Shown here: positions 53,078 to 61,115 of the stretch, piece after piece
How the letters are laid out: the number at the start of each line of letters is the position of its first letter
How positions within the stretch are numbered: position 1 is the stretch's first letter
Origin: VRUE01 sp963812335
GTDB lineage: Bacteria > Actinomycetota > Thermoleophilia > Solirubrobacterales > 70-9
Length of the DNA stretch: 64,000 nt
Direction of reading: 5' to 3'
Assembly (NCBI GenBank): GCA_963812335.1
Contig: CAWEUU010000001.1
Span: forward strand, 82,463 to 146,462
Translations under genes and position numbers: made by a program
Notes under the pieces: generated by a model
Database searches by the model: none
Seen by the model: only the letters and a program-made list of their open reading frames with translations
Told to the model about the DNA's origin: nothing

Positions 53078-53940
53078 TGGACATCGCCGCCGGAGTCTTT
53101 CTGGTCCTGCTCTTCTTCGGGCTGATCGTCGCGGGGTCGTCGATCCGCGTCCTGCGCGAGTACGAGCGCGGGGTGATCTTCCGGCTCGGGCGGCTGATCG
53201 CGACCAAGGGGCCGGGCCTGATTCTCCTGATCCCGCTGGTCGACCGGATGGAACGGGTCGAGCTGCGCACGGTGACGCTCAACATCCCGCCGCAGGAGGT
53301 GATCACCCGCGACAACGTTCCCTCCAGCGTCAACGCGGTCGCCTACTTCCGTGTCGTCGACTCCAACCGCGCGATCGTCGAGGTCGAGAACTTCCTCGTC
53401 GCGACATCGCAGATCGCGCAGACGGCGCTGCGCTCGGTGCTCGGCAAGGCCGAACTCGACCAGCTTCTCTCCGAGCGCGAGCGGCTCAACGAAGAGCTGC
53501 AGACGATCATCGACGAGTCGACCGAGCCCTGGGGCGTGAAGGTGACGGCGGTCGAGATCAAGGACGTCGAGATCCCCGAGCAGATGCAGCGGGCGATGGC
53601 GCGCCAGGCCGAGGCCGAGCGTGAGCGGCGGGCGAAGATCATCAACTCCGAGGGCGAGTACCAGGCGGCGCAGAAGCTCACCGACGCGGCCGACATCATC
53701 AGCACCAACCCGGCCTCGCTGCAGCTGCGCTACCTACAGACGCTGCTGGAGATCGGCAGCAACCAGAACACGACGATCGTCTTCCCGCTGCCGATGGACG
53801 TGCTCGAGCCCTTCCTCGGCGGGATGAAAACCGAGAAGAAACCGCCGCCGAAAACCGGGCCGCGGCCGGCGCCGCCGGTGCCCCCGGAGCCCGACGTGGA
53901 CGCGCCCGACCCCGACGACCTGCCTCCCTCGCGGGCCTAG
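53077..53940 (+). CDS. SPFH/stomatin family membrane protein
   Basis: A 287-aa protein: an N-terminal membrane hairpin (residues 3-22), then the SPFH domain with REYERGVIFRLGRL near 25, PLVDRMERVELRTVTLNIPP near 49 and DNVPSSVNAVAYFRV. A coiled-coil region follows (RAMARQAEAERERRAKIIN), and a Pro-rich tail (PPPKTGPRPAPPVPPEPD). The ATG at 53077 has a strong ribosome site (AGGAAGGAG, 53061-53069) and overlaps the NfeD stop; TTG at 53074 is possible. It forms membrane rafts with NfeD. The TAG stop is followed in the same frame by the GalT sequence. Confidence 0.92.
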   Translation: MDIAAGVFLVLLFFGLIVAGSSIRVLREYERGVIFRLGRLIATKGPGLILLIPLVDRMERVELRTVTLNIPPQEVITRDNVPSSVNAVAYFRVVDSNRAIVEVENFLVATSQIAQTALRSVLGKAELDQLLSERERLNEELQTIIDESTEPWGVKVTAVEIKDVEIPEQMQRAMARQAEAERERRAKIINSEGEYQAAQKLTDAADIISTNPASLQLRYLQTLLEIGSNQNTTIVFPLPMDVLEPFLGGMKTEKKPPPKTGPRPAPPVPPEPDVDAPDPDDLPPSRA

Positions 53941-53949
53941 AGCCGAGCC

Positions 53950-55008
53950 CTGAGCGCACCCGAGATCCGCATCGACCAGCTCAACGGGCTGCCGACGATC
54001 CTGGCGCCCGGGCGGGCGGACCGGCCGCACGGGTTCAGCGGCCGCGCGACGGACGAGAAGGGCGGCGAGGGCTGCCCATTCTGCGCGGGCGCCGAGGACA
54101 AGACGCCGCCCGAGGTCTACGCCGTGCGGCCCGGCGACGGCGGGGCCGACACGCCCGGCTGGACCAGCCGGGTGGTGCCGAACCTGTACCCGGCGCTGGG
54201 GGGCGACGGAGGGTCGGCGCCGCCTGGCGCCGCCGGCGCCACCGGCGGCGAAGCGGGCGCCTTCGCCAGCGCCGGCGACCCGCTGCTCGAGTCGCGCCGG
54301 GCGGGCGAACCGGACCTGTTCGCATCGCGGCCGGCGAGCGGCGCGCACGAGGTGATCGTCAACGGGCCCGAGCACGTGACCGCGATGGCGGAGCTGAGTG
54401 AGGAGCACTTCCTCGGCGCGATCGCGACCTGGCGCGAGCGGATGCGCGCCCACGCCGACGCCTCCTACGTGCAGGTCGTCGTCAACGAGGGCGCCGGCGC
54501 GGGCGCCTCGCTGCCGCACACGCACGCCCAGCTCTACGCGCTCCCCTTCGTCCCCGCGGCGTTGGCGCGCGAGCGCGAGCGGGCGGGCGCCTACGGCGAA
54601 CGCACGGCCGGCGGCGGGCTGCTCGGCGACGTGCTGGTCGAGGAGGTGCGGCGCAAGGAGCGACTGGTCGCGATCGACGAGGAGGCGGCGCTGATCTGCC
54701 CCTGGGCCTCGCGCTCCCCCTACGAGCTGCGCGTCGTGCCGCGGCGCGAAGCGGCGCGCTTCGAGCAGGACGAAGGCGGCGCGGCGATGATCCGCACCGC
54801 GATGCGCCTGCTCGCCGAGCGCTTCGAGGGCCCGCCCGAGCTGAACCTCTGGGTCGCCACGGCGCCGCGCGGGGCCGAGCGCTTCTGCTGGCACGTCGAC
54901 ATCGCGCCGCGGCTCTCGGTCAAGGCGGGCTTCGAGCTGGGCAGCGGCGTCGACATCAACATCTACCCGCCCGAGCGCGCCGCGGCGGATCTACAGGAGC
55001 TGCTCTGA
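53950..55008 (+). CDS. galT: Galactose-1-phosphate uridylyltransferase-like protein (possible CTG start)
   Basis: A GalT/HIT-fold enzyme. The zinc pair CPFCAGAED, then VPNLYPAL, the active-site LPHTHAQLYALPF near residue 180 (His-x-His-x-Gln) and ERFCWHVDIAPRL near 320 fit UDP-glucose:galactose-1-phosphate uridylyltransferase of the Leloir pathway. Conserved residues, including CPFC, lie upstream of the first standard start (GTG at 54124). The only codon that gives a family-like N-terminus is CTG at 53950 (LSAPEIRIDQLNGL, 352 aa). The frame is the same as the SPFH gene, separated from it by one TAG, so readthrough is also possible. It overlaps the next gene by one base (TGATG). A Gly/Ala-rich insertion (GGSAPPGAAGATGGEAG) lies near residue 90. 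Confidence 0.8.
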   Translation: MSAPEIRIDQLNGLPTILAPGRADRPHGFSGRATDEKGGEGCPFCAGAEDKTPPEVYAVRPGDGGADTPGWTSRVVPNLYPALGGDGGSAPPGAAGATGGEAGAFASAGDPLLESRRAGEPDLFASRPASGAHEVIVNGPEHVTAMAELSEEHFLGAIATWRERMRAHADASYVQVVVNEGAGAGASLPHTHAQLYALPFVPAALARERERAGAYGERTAGGGLLGDVLVEEVRRKERLVAIDEEAALICPWASRSPYELRVVPRREAARFEQDEGGAAMIRTAMRLLAERFEGPPELNLWVATAPRGAERFCWHVDIAPRLSVKAGFELGSGVDINIYPPERAAADLQELL

Positions 55009-55634
55009 TGGCGCCCAACCCCCGACCGATCCCGCGCTTCATCGCCGACTCGACCCAGGCGGGAATCCCGCACGGGCGCTTCGCCGAGACGCTGGCCGGC
55101 GAGTTCCGCACGGCCTGCGAGACGATTGACGATCTGCCCGACGGAGTCGCGATTCCCGAGCAGGTCGAGTGGTTCCCGGAGCGGGCCTGGGGCGGCCGCG
55201 TCTGGGTCCCGGGGACGGCGCGCGCCGAGGGACCCGAGGGAACGCTGGAGCTCTTCGGCCACGTCTCCTACGTGCTGCCGGAGGGGGGCGAGCCGGGCGA
55301 GTTCCGGGCGAGCGCCGACTTCACCGACGTGCTCGCCGAGGACAACTCGGGCTGGCGGATCGACCTCAACGACGACGTGATCGGGCAGTGGAAGGGCGAG
55401 AACGGCCGCGAAGGCGCGGTCACCCTGGTCTGGGGCAGGCCGCTGATCCGCGGCGCGGTCGCCGCCACGGCCGAGCTCGACATGGAGACGGTCGACCAGG
55501 AAGTCGTCTCCGACGAACGTTTCACCCTGCTCGCGCTCGATGCGATGAAGGGCTACGGCGACGACATCTTCATGCAGGTCAAGCTCTGGAGCCGCCGCGC
55601 GCTGGAGCTGGCCAGCGAGAGCCTTTACGCCTGA
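55008..55634 (+). CDS. Conserved protein of unknown function downstream of galT
   Basis: A 208-aa soluble protein, acidic, with alternating strand patterns (GRVWVPGTARAEGPEGTLEL, FGHVSYVLPEGGE, WRIDLNDDVIGQWKG) and a C-terminal helix (KLWSRRALELASESLYA). No family is recognised. The start overlaps the galT stop (TGATG), so it is translated with GalT and may act in the same pathway. It converges on a small membrane protein gene six bases after its stop. Confidence 0.6.
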   Translation: MAPNPRPIPRFIADSTQAGIPHGRFAETLAGEFRTACETIDDLPDGVAIPEQVEWFPERAWGGRVWVPGTARAEGPEGTLELFGHVSYVLPEGGEPGEFRASADFTDVLAEDNSGWRIDLNDDVIGQWKGENGREGAVTLVWGRPLIRGAVAATAELDMETVDQEVVSDERFTLLALDAMKGYGDDIFMQVKLWSRRALELASESLYA

Positions 55635-55640
55635 GGGCGC

Positions 55641-56060
55641 TCAGAGGATCTGGGCGTCGAGGAAGCCGGCGACGAGCACGAGCCAGCCGCCGATCTCGGA
55701 AACGATCAGCGCCCACATGAACGGGTGCAGGCCGGGCCCGGCCGGGTGGAACTGGTTCGTCGTGTCGCGCCGCCAGCCGTGCCAGGCGTAGCCGACGACG
55801 GCCCCGAAGAAGTAGAAGGCCAGCGCACCGGCGGCGAGCAGATTGACCAGAGTGCTCCAGCCGCTCAGCTCGACGAAGGTCGCGACCAGCAGCAGCGCGA
55901 AGCTGTAGAGCAGCGCCGCCCGGTGCGCGGTGTCGACGTACGGATGCGCCAGCCCGTCCGCGCTCGTCGCCATACCCCTGTACTTCCAGACCCCCAGCAG
56001 CAGCGCCCAGAGAAACATCGCCGCGGCGAGCAGCAGGACTGCCTTCGTGTCGCCCCCCAA
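55641..56060 (-). CDS. Four-helix membrane protein of unknown function
   Basis: A 139-aa protein with four hydrophobic segments (residues 6-25, 46-66, 71-92, 113-133) and a conserved-looking loop GLAHPYVDTAHRAALLYSFA. Topology and length loosely recall hydroxylaminobenzene-mutase-type four-helix proteins, but no signature is present. It is divergent from hipB. Confidence 0.5.
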   Translation of the reverse strand: MGGDTKAVLLLAAAMFLWALLLGVWKYRGMATSADGLAHPYVDTAHRAALLYSFALLLVATFVELSGWSTLVNLLAAGALAFYFFGAVVGYAWHGWRRDTTNQFHPAGPGLHPFMWALIVSEIGGWLVLVAGFLDAQIL

Positions 56061-56147
56061 CTCGATCCGCCGATGCTATCGGGGTCCCACAGAACCCGGC
56101 GCGTTCAACGTACAAATTGGGGCGTAATCCACATTTTTCTGAGGTTA

Positions 56148-56163
56148 TTAGCCTGTAAGCTAA
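56148..56163 (+). promoter_or_regulatory. Inverted repeat upstream of hipBA
   Basis: TTAGC-CTGTAA-GCTAA lies 13 bases before the hipB ATG in an AT-rich leader that contrasts with the GC-rich surroundings. HipB proteins bind such paired half-sites over their own promoter, so this is a candidate autoregulatory operator. Confidence 0.45.
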
Positions 56164-56175
56164 ACTTAAAAGAGG

Positions 56176-56505
56176 ATGAATACTACGCGCCCGCTATCCC
56201 CCCGCACCCGAGAGGCAGCGAACCTGCTCGGCTCGAGCGTTCGCGCGGGGAGGCGGCAGCGGGGCTGGACGGTGGCCGAGCTCGCCGAACGAGTCGGCGT
56301 CTCCGAAGCGACCATGCTGAAGGTGGAGCGAGGCGATCCGGGCGTGAGGCTGGGAACCGCGTTCGAGGCGGCGAGCCTGGTCGGTGTGCCGCTCTTTTCA
56401 GAAGACGCGTCACGGCGAGCGCTCGAGCGGGAGCGCCTCGACGACCGCCTCGCGGTCCTGCCCCAGCGGGTGCGCGAGCCACGGCGGGTCGACGATGACT
56501 TCTGA
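56176..56505 (+). CDS. hipB: HipB-like antitoxin, XRE-family repressor
   Basis: A 109-aa DNA-binding protein. The XRE helix-turn-helix is at residues 18-70 (RRQRGWTVAELAERVGVSEA, TMLKVERGDPGVRLGTAFEA). The C-terminal 30 residues are charged. It overlaps hipA by 11 bases. HipB usually represses the operon and neutralises HipA. Confidence 0.85.
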   Translation: MNTTRPLSPRTREAANLLGSSVRAGRRQRGWTVAELAERVGVSEATMLKVERGDPGVRLGTAFEAASLVGVPLFSEDASRRALERERLDDRLAVLPQRVREPRRVDDDF

Positions 56506-57748
56506 GGCTAAGGAAGCCTTCGTCTGGATCTGGCTTCCGGGCGCCGAGGAGCCGGTGGTGGCGGGCCGGCTTGCAGCGCTCGGCGACTCCGTCGCTTTCA
56601 CCTACGGGCGAAGCTATCTGGAGCGCGAAGAGGGAATCCCGCTCTACCTGCCGGAGCTGCCGCTGCGCCGCGGAGCGATCAGGCCCGGAGTCGGGACGAT
56701 CGCCGGCTGTATCGCCGACGCCTCCCCGGACGCCTGGGGCCGCCGGGTGATCCTCAATCGCCTGGTCGGCAGCGGCGCCGAGGACACGGGCGAGCTCCCC
56801 GAGCTCGCCTATCTGCTCGAGTCCGGCTCGGACCGGATCGGCGCGCTCGACTTTCAGCTCTCAGCGGAGGAGTACGTCTCACGCTCGCAGGGCGAGGCCC
56901 GGCTTTCCGAGCTCGCCACTCTGGCGGCATCGGCGCGCAAGGTCGAGGAAGGCGTCCCACTTTCGCCCGCGCTGGACCAGGCGCTGCTGCACGGAACCTC
57001 GGTCGGCGGGGCGCGCCCCAAGGCCCTGCTCAGGGACGGGCCGCGCCGGCTGATCGCCAAGTTCGGCTCGACGACCGATACCTTCGCGGTGGTCAAGGGC
57101 GAGTTCGTCGCGATGGAGCTCGCCCGCCGCGTCGGCATCGATGTCGCGCGCGTCGAGTTGACCGAGGCGATGGGCAGGGACGCATTGTTGGTCGAGCGCT
57201 TCGACCGCCCGGGTGGCGGCGGGCGCCGTGCCCTCGTCTCGGCGTTGACGATCCTCAGCCTCGATGAGTGGGGGGCCGGGTACGCGAGCTACGAGGCGCT
57301 CGCAGACGAGATCCGGGCCCGCTTCACCGCGCCGAAGGCGACCCTGCGGGAGCTCTTCTCCCGCCTCGTCTTCAACGTACTCGCGGGCAACACCGACGAC
57401 CACGCCCGCAACCACGCCGCCTTCTGGGACGGCACCGACCTGGCCCTCACCCCCGCCTACGACATCAGCCCGCTGCCGCGCACGGGAGGAGAGGCATGGC
57501 AGGCGATGGCGCTCGGCCGCGACGGCTACCGGCTGAGCCAGGTTTCGGCGTGCGTAGAGCGCGCTTCCACCTACCTGCTGGGCGGCACCGAGGCGCGCGA
57601 GATCGTCGACGGCCAGATCGAGACAATCGAGACGGCCTGGGACGAGGTATGCGACCTGGCGGAGCTGACCGAAGTCGACCGCGAGCTCCTGCGCCGCGGT
57701 GCGTTCCTGACCCGCTACGCGCTGGAGGGATACCGCAAGCGTGGATGA
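56495..57748 (+). CDS. hipA: HipA-family serine/threonine kinase toxin
   Basis: A 417-aa kinase. The N-terminal subdomain has FTYGRSYLEREEGIPLYLPE, and SPDAWGRRVI is the HipA N-lobe hallmark. GTSVGGARPKALLRD near residue 170 matches the phosphate-binding loop region, IAKFGSTTDTFAVVKGEFVA carries the ATP Lys, and LVERFDRPGGGGRRALVSAL follows. NTDDHARNHAAFW near 300 holds catalytic Asp and Asn, and LTPAYDISPLPR carries the metal Asp. HipA kinases phosphorylate aminoacyl-tRNA synthetases to cause dormancy. The ATG at 56495 is within the hipB end. The stop overlaps the start of the next small ORF. Confidence 0.9.
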   Translation: MTSEAKEAFVWIWLPGAEEPVVAGRLAALGDSVAFTYGRSYLEREEGIPLYLPELPLRRGAIRPGVGTIAGCIADASPDAWGRRVILNRLVGSGAEDTGELPELAYLLESGSDRIGALDFQLSAEEYVSRSQGEARLSELATLAASARKVEEGVPLSPALDQALLHGTSVGGARPKALLRDGPRRLIAKFGSTTDTFAVVKGEFVAMELARRVGIDVARVELTEAMGRDALLVERFDRPGGGGRRALVSALTILSLDEWGAGYASYEALADEIRARFTAPKATLRELFSRLVFNVLAGNTDDHARNHAAFWDGTDLALTPAYDISPLPRTGGEAWQAMALGRDGYRLSQVSACVERASTYLLGGTEAREIVDGQIETIETAWDEVCDLAELTEVDRELLRRGAFLTRYALEGYRKRG

Positions 57749-57971
57749 CAGTCCGCCAGTCGATGACTCAGCCGAGCGAGACAGCATCGTTGGCGGCGGT
57801 ACGATTCCCAGCGTGAAACGAGACGCAAACACTGCTGCCGAGGCCGCCGAGGCAGTTCGTGTAGCCAGACTGCGTGAAGATGCCCAGCGGCCGCTCAGCG
57901 TCAATCTCGCCGAGACGATCGCCCTGAGCCACGCATTGCTGAAGATGGCCGGCGCCGCACAGCGGCGATGA
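57741..57971 (+). CDS. Small protein paired with a nucleotidyltransferase (putative antitoxin)
   Basis: A 76-aa frame from GTG at 57741, overlapping the hipA end; a second GTG at 57813 would give a 53-aa form beginning MKRDANTAAEAAEAVRVARL. The conserved-looking part is helical: LREDAQRPLSVNLAETIALS, ending HALLKMAGAAQRR. The stop overlaps the nucleotidyltransferase start by 4 bases (ATGA). The size, the coupling and its place in a toxin-antitoxin-rich stretch suggest an antitoxin or accessory for that enzyme, but I recognise no family. Confidence 0.55.
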   Translation: MDDSPPVDDSAERDSIVGGGTIPSVKRDANTAAEAAEAVRVARLREDAQRPLSVNLAETIALSHALLKMAGAAQRR

Positions 57972-58444
57972 CGTCCGCGGCGTTCGACGAGATCCTCCGA
58001 AGGCTGGTGGCGGCGGGTGCGGAATTCGTGGTGGTCGGTGGACTGGCCCTCGGAGCGCGCGGCGTGGTGCGGGCGACCAAGGACATCGATATCGTCGTCG
58101 CACCCGACCCCGAAAACCTGAAGCGGATCGCCGAGGTGGCAGTGGCGGCGGGGGGTCACGTTCAGCGAGGCGAAGCGCTGCTCGGAACTCCTTTCTCGAT
58201 TGCCGCAGAGCTGGCAACGGGCGAACAGATGGCGATCGACACCGACCTCGGCCGGCTCGACATCGTCCAGGGCCTGGACGGCGTTCCGACCTTCGACGAG
58301 CTTCGCTCCCGCGCCAGCGAGGCCGAGGTGCTCGGAGTCAACGTCGCGGTCTGCTCGGTCGAGGACCTGCGCGCGATGAAGAAGGCGGCCGGGCGCGGGC
58401 AGGATCTCGTCGACCTGGAAAACCTCGAAGCAACCGAAGGTTAG
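57968..58444 (+). CDS. Nucleotidyltransferase-fold protein (DUF6036/AbiEii-like)
   Basis: A 158-aa minimal nucleotidyltransferase. The motif VVVGGLALGARGVVRATKDI is at residues 21-40, with the GG pair and the metal DxD (KDIDIVVAP) near 38-46. A third acidic strand is in DTDLGRLDIVQGLDGVP. CSVEDLRAMKKAAGRGQDLVDLENL closes the helical end. The fold is shared by AbiEii/MenT-type toxins that transfer nucleotides to tRNA, and by DUF6036 proteins of unknown target. It is the second gene of a tightly coupled pair. Confidence 0.8.
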   Translation: MTSAAFDEILRRLVAAGAEFVVVGGLALGARGVVRATKDIDIVVAPDPENLKRIAEVAVAAGGHVQRGEALLGTPFSIAAELATGEQMAIDTDLGRLDIVQGLDGVPTFDELRSRASEAEVLGVNVAVCSVEDLRAMKKAAGRGQDLVDLENLEATEG

Positions 58445-58453
58445 AAGCAGACC

Positions 58454-58614
58454 GTGACTTCCGACGAGCCCGCCCGTTCTACAACCGACACGTCCTTTGA
58501 GGCGTTCGAAGGCGTCTCGGCACTGAGCCGGGCACCTGGGCCGACTTCGAAGCCGAGCACGGTCCAATCCGTCCACCGGATGGCGATCAACGTCTACGCT
58601 GTCCGGCAGATTGA
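58454..58614 (+). pseudogene. Frameshifted first copy of a short duplicated gene
   Basis: This segment parallels the short ORF at 59412. Its start (TSDEP ... TDTSFEAF) and, one base out of frame, RRRLGTEPGTWADFEAEHGP and IRPPDGDQRLRCPAD with a clean stop at 58614 match the second copy residue by residue. One base is missing near 58504. The reading then runs in the wrong frame into the MNT gene, which is why a single long frame spans both. The function of the parent protein is unknown. Confidence 0.6.
58567..58609 (+). repeat. 43-bp direct repeat, left copy
   Basis: Identical over all 43 bases to 59526-59568, 959 bp away. It starts atccgtccaccggatgg and ends tgtccggcag. The pair encloses the MNT-HEPN genes, and the right copy ends three bases before tRNA-Arg. 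Confidence 0.9.
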
Positions 58615-58681
58615 CCTGGAATTGGGCAGCCGCTGCCCAATGGATTGCGTTGTCGGCGGTGCGCTCCGCTACCGTGTTGTC

Positions 58682-59005
58682 ATGGCATCTCGCGACTCGA
58701 TTGACAAAGCTGGCACCGCGTTGGCAGAGGCGGCTGGAGCCGACGCGAAGGTCATCCTGTTCGGCTCCTACGCACGTGGCGAGGAGAGATCCGACAGCGA
58801 CCTCGATTTCTTGGTGATCGAGCCGGAGATCAAGGACCACTTCGGCGAGTCTGTGCGGCTCGCGAAGCTGGTCGGTGAACTTGGCGTACCCGCTGACGTG
58901 GTGGTCGCCAGCGAAGACCACGTGCGTGAATGGGGGAGCCTTTCGGGCACGATGATCCACGATGCCCTGTCTGAGGGGACGGTCGTTGGCGGCAGAGCCG
59001 CGTAG
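58682..59005 (+). CDS. MNT-type nucleotidyltransferase antitoxin
   Basis: A 107-aa minimal nucleotidyltransferase: FGSYARGEERSDSDLDFLVI at residues 27-46 carries the GSxxRG and SDxDL motifs with metal ligands. It is followed by an overlapping HEPN gene, the classic MNT-HEPN arrangement in which the nucleotidyltransferase AMPylates and silences the HEPN RNase. The ATG at 58682 is chosen; the upstream in-frame extension belongs to the broken duplicate gene. Confidence 0.85.
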   Translation: MASRDSIDKAGTALAEAAGADAKVILFGSYARGEERSDSDLDFLVIEPEIKDHFGESVRLAKLVGELGVPADVVVASEDHVREWGSLSGTMIHDALSEGTVVGGRAA

Positions 59006-59405
59006 CGGCGACGATCTCGCCCAGCTGCTGATTGAGAAGGCGGCTGGCGACGAAAAGATCCTCTTCCGACTCATCGATGATGAGGACATTCCCGACGATG
59101 GCCTTGGGTTCCACGCCCAGCAGGCCGTCGAGAAGATGATCAAGGCGGTTTTGGCGCACAACGACGTCGTCTACGAGCGCACGCACAACATCGCCTACCT
59201 GCTCAAGCTGCTCGATGACGCTGGGATCGACAAACCCGATGAAGCCGACGATCTTCCGAATCTGAGCCCGTGGGCAGCCGAGCTGCGCTACGGCCGGGCC
59301 CCCGATGCGGTTCCCGATCGTGGACAGATGCGAACCCTGGTCGAGCAAACGAAGGCCTGGGCCGACACCCAGCTTGCCACCGCATCGGGCGGCGAAGGCG
59401 AGTAG
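58986..59405 (+). CDS. HEPN-domain toxin
   Basis: A 139-aa HEPN protein: LLIEKAAGDEKILFRLID, then LGFHAQQAVEKMIKAVLAHN, then VYERTHNIAYLLKLLDDAGI (the Arg-x-His region near the catalytic site), then LSPWAAELRYG. Such proteins are RNases or tRNA/mRNA-targeting toxins held by MNT partners. TTG at 58986 is chosen: a GAGGGGACGG ribosome site precedes it and it overlaps the MNT stop by 20 bases; an ATG at 58962 is possible. The strict Rx4-6H motif is not clear, so RNase activity is uncertain. Confidence 0.8.
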   Translation: MAAEPRSGDDLAQLLIEKAAGDEKILFRLIDDEDIPDDGLGFHAQQAVEKMIKAVLAHNDVVYERTHNIAYLLKLLDDAGIDKPDEADDLPNLSPWAAELRYGRAPDAVPDRGQMRTLVEQTKAWADTQLATASGGEGE

Positions 59406-59411
59406 CCGAAC

Positions 59412-59645
<234 letters not shown>

Positions 59646-59728
59646 CTGGCGGGAACTGCGCAGCGCTTGCGCTGGGCGTCGAATCGCTCCGCGACGATCG
59701 AGGCGAGGGCGGCCCCGTGGCCCGCCGG

Positions 59729-60412
59729 CTACCGCCGGGCCAGCTGCTCGGCCTGCTCGGCGCCGATGTAGGGCGCCAGGGTCAGCTCAACCAGGTCGGG
59801 CAGCAGCGACTCCAGCTGTTCGGCTCGACCAGCGCTGATCTCGCGCACGACCAGCGAGACTATGCCGCCGACCAGCGTCTCCTCGGTCGCCTCGGGCAGC
59901 GGCCGGCGGTCGCCGCCGTCGGGACGGCCACGCTTGAGGATCTCGACCAAGCTCTGCATCGAGGCGCGGTGGCGGGCGGCGATCTCGCCGCCCGCGGCGA
60001 CCGGCTCGATCATGCAGAGGCGGGCCAACTCGGGCTCGCCGGAGAGAAAGCGCAGCATCGTCGCCAGCGCCGCGCGAACCTGCTGCGGCCAGTCCTCGAA
60101 GGACCCGGCCGCCGCGCGCATGGAGGCGGCGATGTGCTCGGCGACCATCTCGTAGGCGGCGAGGAAGCAGGCTTCCTTGTCGGCGAAGTGCTCGTAGAAG
60201 GTGCGCCGTGAGACCGAAGCGGCCTTGGTGATGTTGGCGACCGTGGTCGCGTTGTAACCGCGCTCGGCGACCGTGTCGACCAGGGCGGTGACGATCCGCT
60301 CGCGCTGATTCTGGACGATGAACTCGCGCGGCAGGCCGTGGCGGCCGGCGGGCAGGCGCGGGGACGGGGCTGCCGCCTCCTTCTCTTTCCCTTTCGCCTT
60401 CCCCTTTGCCAC
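59729..60412 (-). CDS. TetR-family transcriptional regulator 1
   Basis: A 227-aa regulator. After a basic Lys/Gly tail (residues 1-14), LPREFIVQNQRERIVTALVD leads into the TetR helix-turn-helix with TVANITKAASVSRRTFYEHF near residues 58-77. The ligand domain (AAYEMVAEHIAASMRAAAGS onward) is mainly Ala/Leu/Glu helices. It is the most downstream of three minus-strand TetR genes; all three differ in ligand domain. Target and ligand are unknown. Confidence 0.85.
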   Translation of the reverse strand: MAKGKAKGKEKEAAAPSPRLPAGRHGLPREFIVQNQRERIVTALVDTVAERGYNATTVANITKAASVSRRTFYEHFADKEACFLAAYEMVAEHIAASMRAAAGSFEDWPQQVRAALATMLRFLSGEPELARLCMIEPVAAGGEIAARHRASMQSLVEILKRGRPDGGDRRPLPEATEETLVGGIVSLVVREISAGRAEQLESLLPDLVELTLAPYIGAEQAEQLARR

Positions 60413-60445
60413 GACCCGACGATACCCCCGGCGGCGGGCGGCTGC

Positions 60446-61066
60446 CTAGCGCAGCGGCTGCACGGCCAGCTCGTCCTCTGCCGCGCGCTGGCCCAGGTAG
60501 GGCATCGTCGCCAGGTAGACCAGCTCGGGCAGGAACTCCTCGCCGCGGTCGATCGCGCCCGATTCGACCTTGGCCTGGATCGTCCCGTAGACGGCGCCGG
60601 CCGCTATTTCAGCGGTGCAGCGCGACATCGGCCGCTCACCGACGGCCTCGCCGCGGCCGCCGTCGAGCACATCGGCGATCCGCTGAACGACCCGGTCGCG
60701 GCGCGTCTGGGCGCCGGGCCCGACGCCGTTGATCGCGACGACAAGGAAGCGGGCGCGATCGGGGTCCTCCTGCAGGTAGCGCACCGCCGCCGTGCCCGCC
60801 GCCCAGACCCGGTCGTGCCAGGCCTCGCGGCCCTCGCAGGCAGCGTCGACCCTGACGCAGAGCTCATCCATGACCTCGCCGTGAAGGGCGAGGAAGCAGC
60901 CCTCGAGATCGGCGAAGCGGCGTTTGAAGTGGGTGTCGCCCACATCGGCTCGCTCGCAGACAACCCTCATGTCGACCGCCGCGAGACCGTGGCCGGCAAC
61001 CAACTCGATCATCGCAGCGGCGATCCTCTCCCGCGCCGGATCGCGTCCTCTACGCGGTCCGCTCAC
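60446..61066 (-). CDS. TetR-family transcriptional regulator 2
   Basis: A 206-aa regulator: ERIAAAMIELVAGHGLAAVD then MRVVCERADVGDTHFKRRFA near residues 33-52, a divergent TetR recognition helix with Asp-Thr-His-Phe in place of the usual Thr-Phe-Tyr. The ligand domain is helical and Arg-rich. It lies 33 bases before TetR 1, in the same direction. Confidence 0.8.
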   Translation of the reverse strand: MSGPRRGRDPARERIAAAMIELVAGHGLAAVDMRVVCERADVGDTHFKRRFADLEGCFLALHGEVMDELCVRVDAACEGREAWHDRVWAAGTAAVRYLQEDPDRARFLVVAINGVGPGAQTRRDRVVQRIADVLDGGRGEAVGERPMSRCTAEIAAGAVYGTIQAKVESGAIDRGEEFLPELVYLATMPYLGQRAAEDELAVQPLR

Positions 61067-61115
61067 ATCGGCCCGGCCCAGCTCCCCGCGCTTCGTCTTG
61101 CCGTGAGTGCCATCG

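Noticed and set aside
53077..55008. SPFH-GalT as a selenocysteine or suppressed-stop fusion
   Set aside because: The stop is TAG, not TGA, and both domains look complete on their own; kept as a finding on the start codon only.
58454..59005. A 183-aa single protein covering the region before and including the MNT gene
   Set aside because: The first 76 residues are the wrong-frame reading of a broken duplicate gene; the nucleotidyltransferase domain starts at the ATG at 58682.
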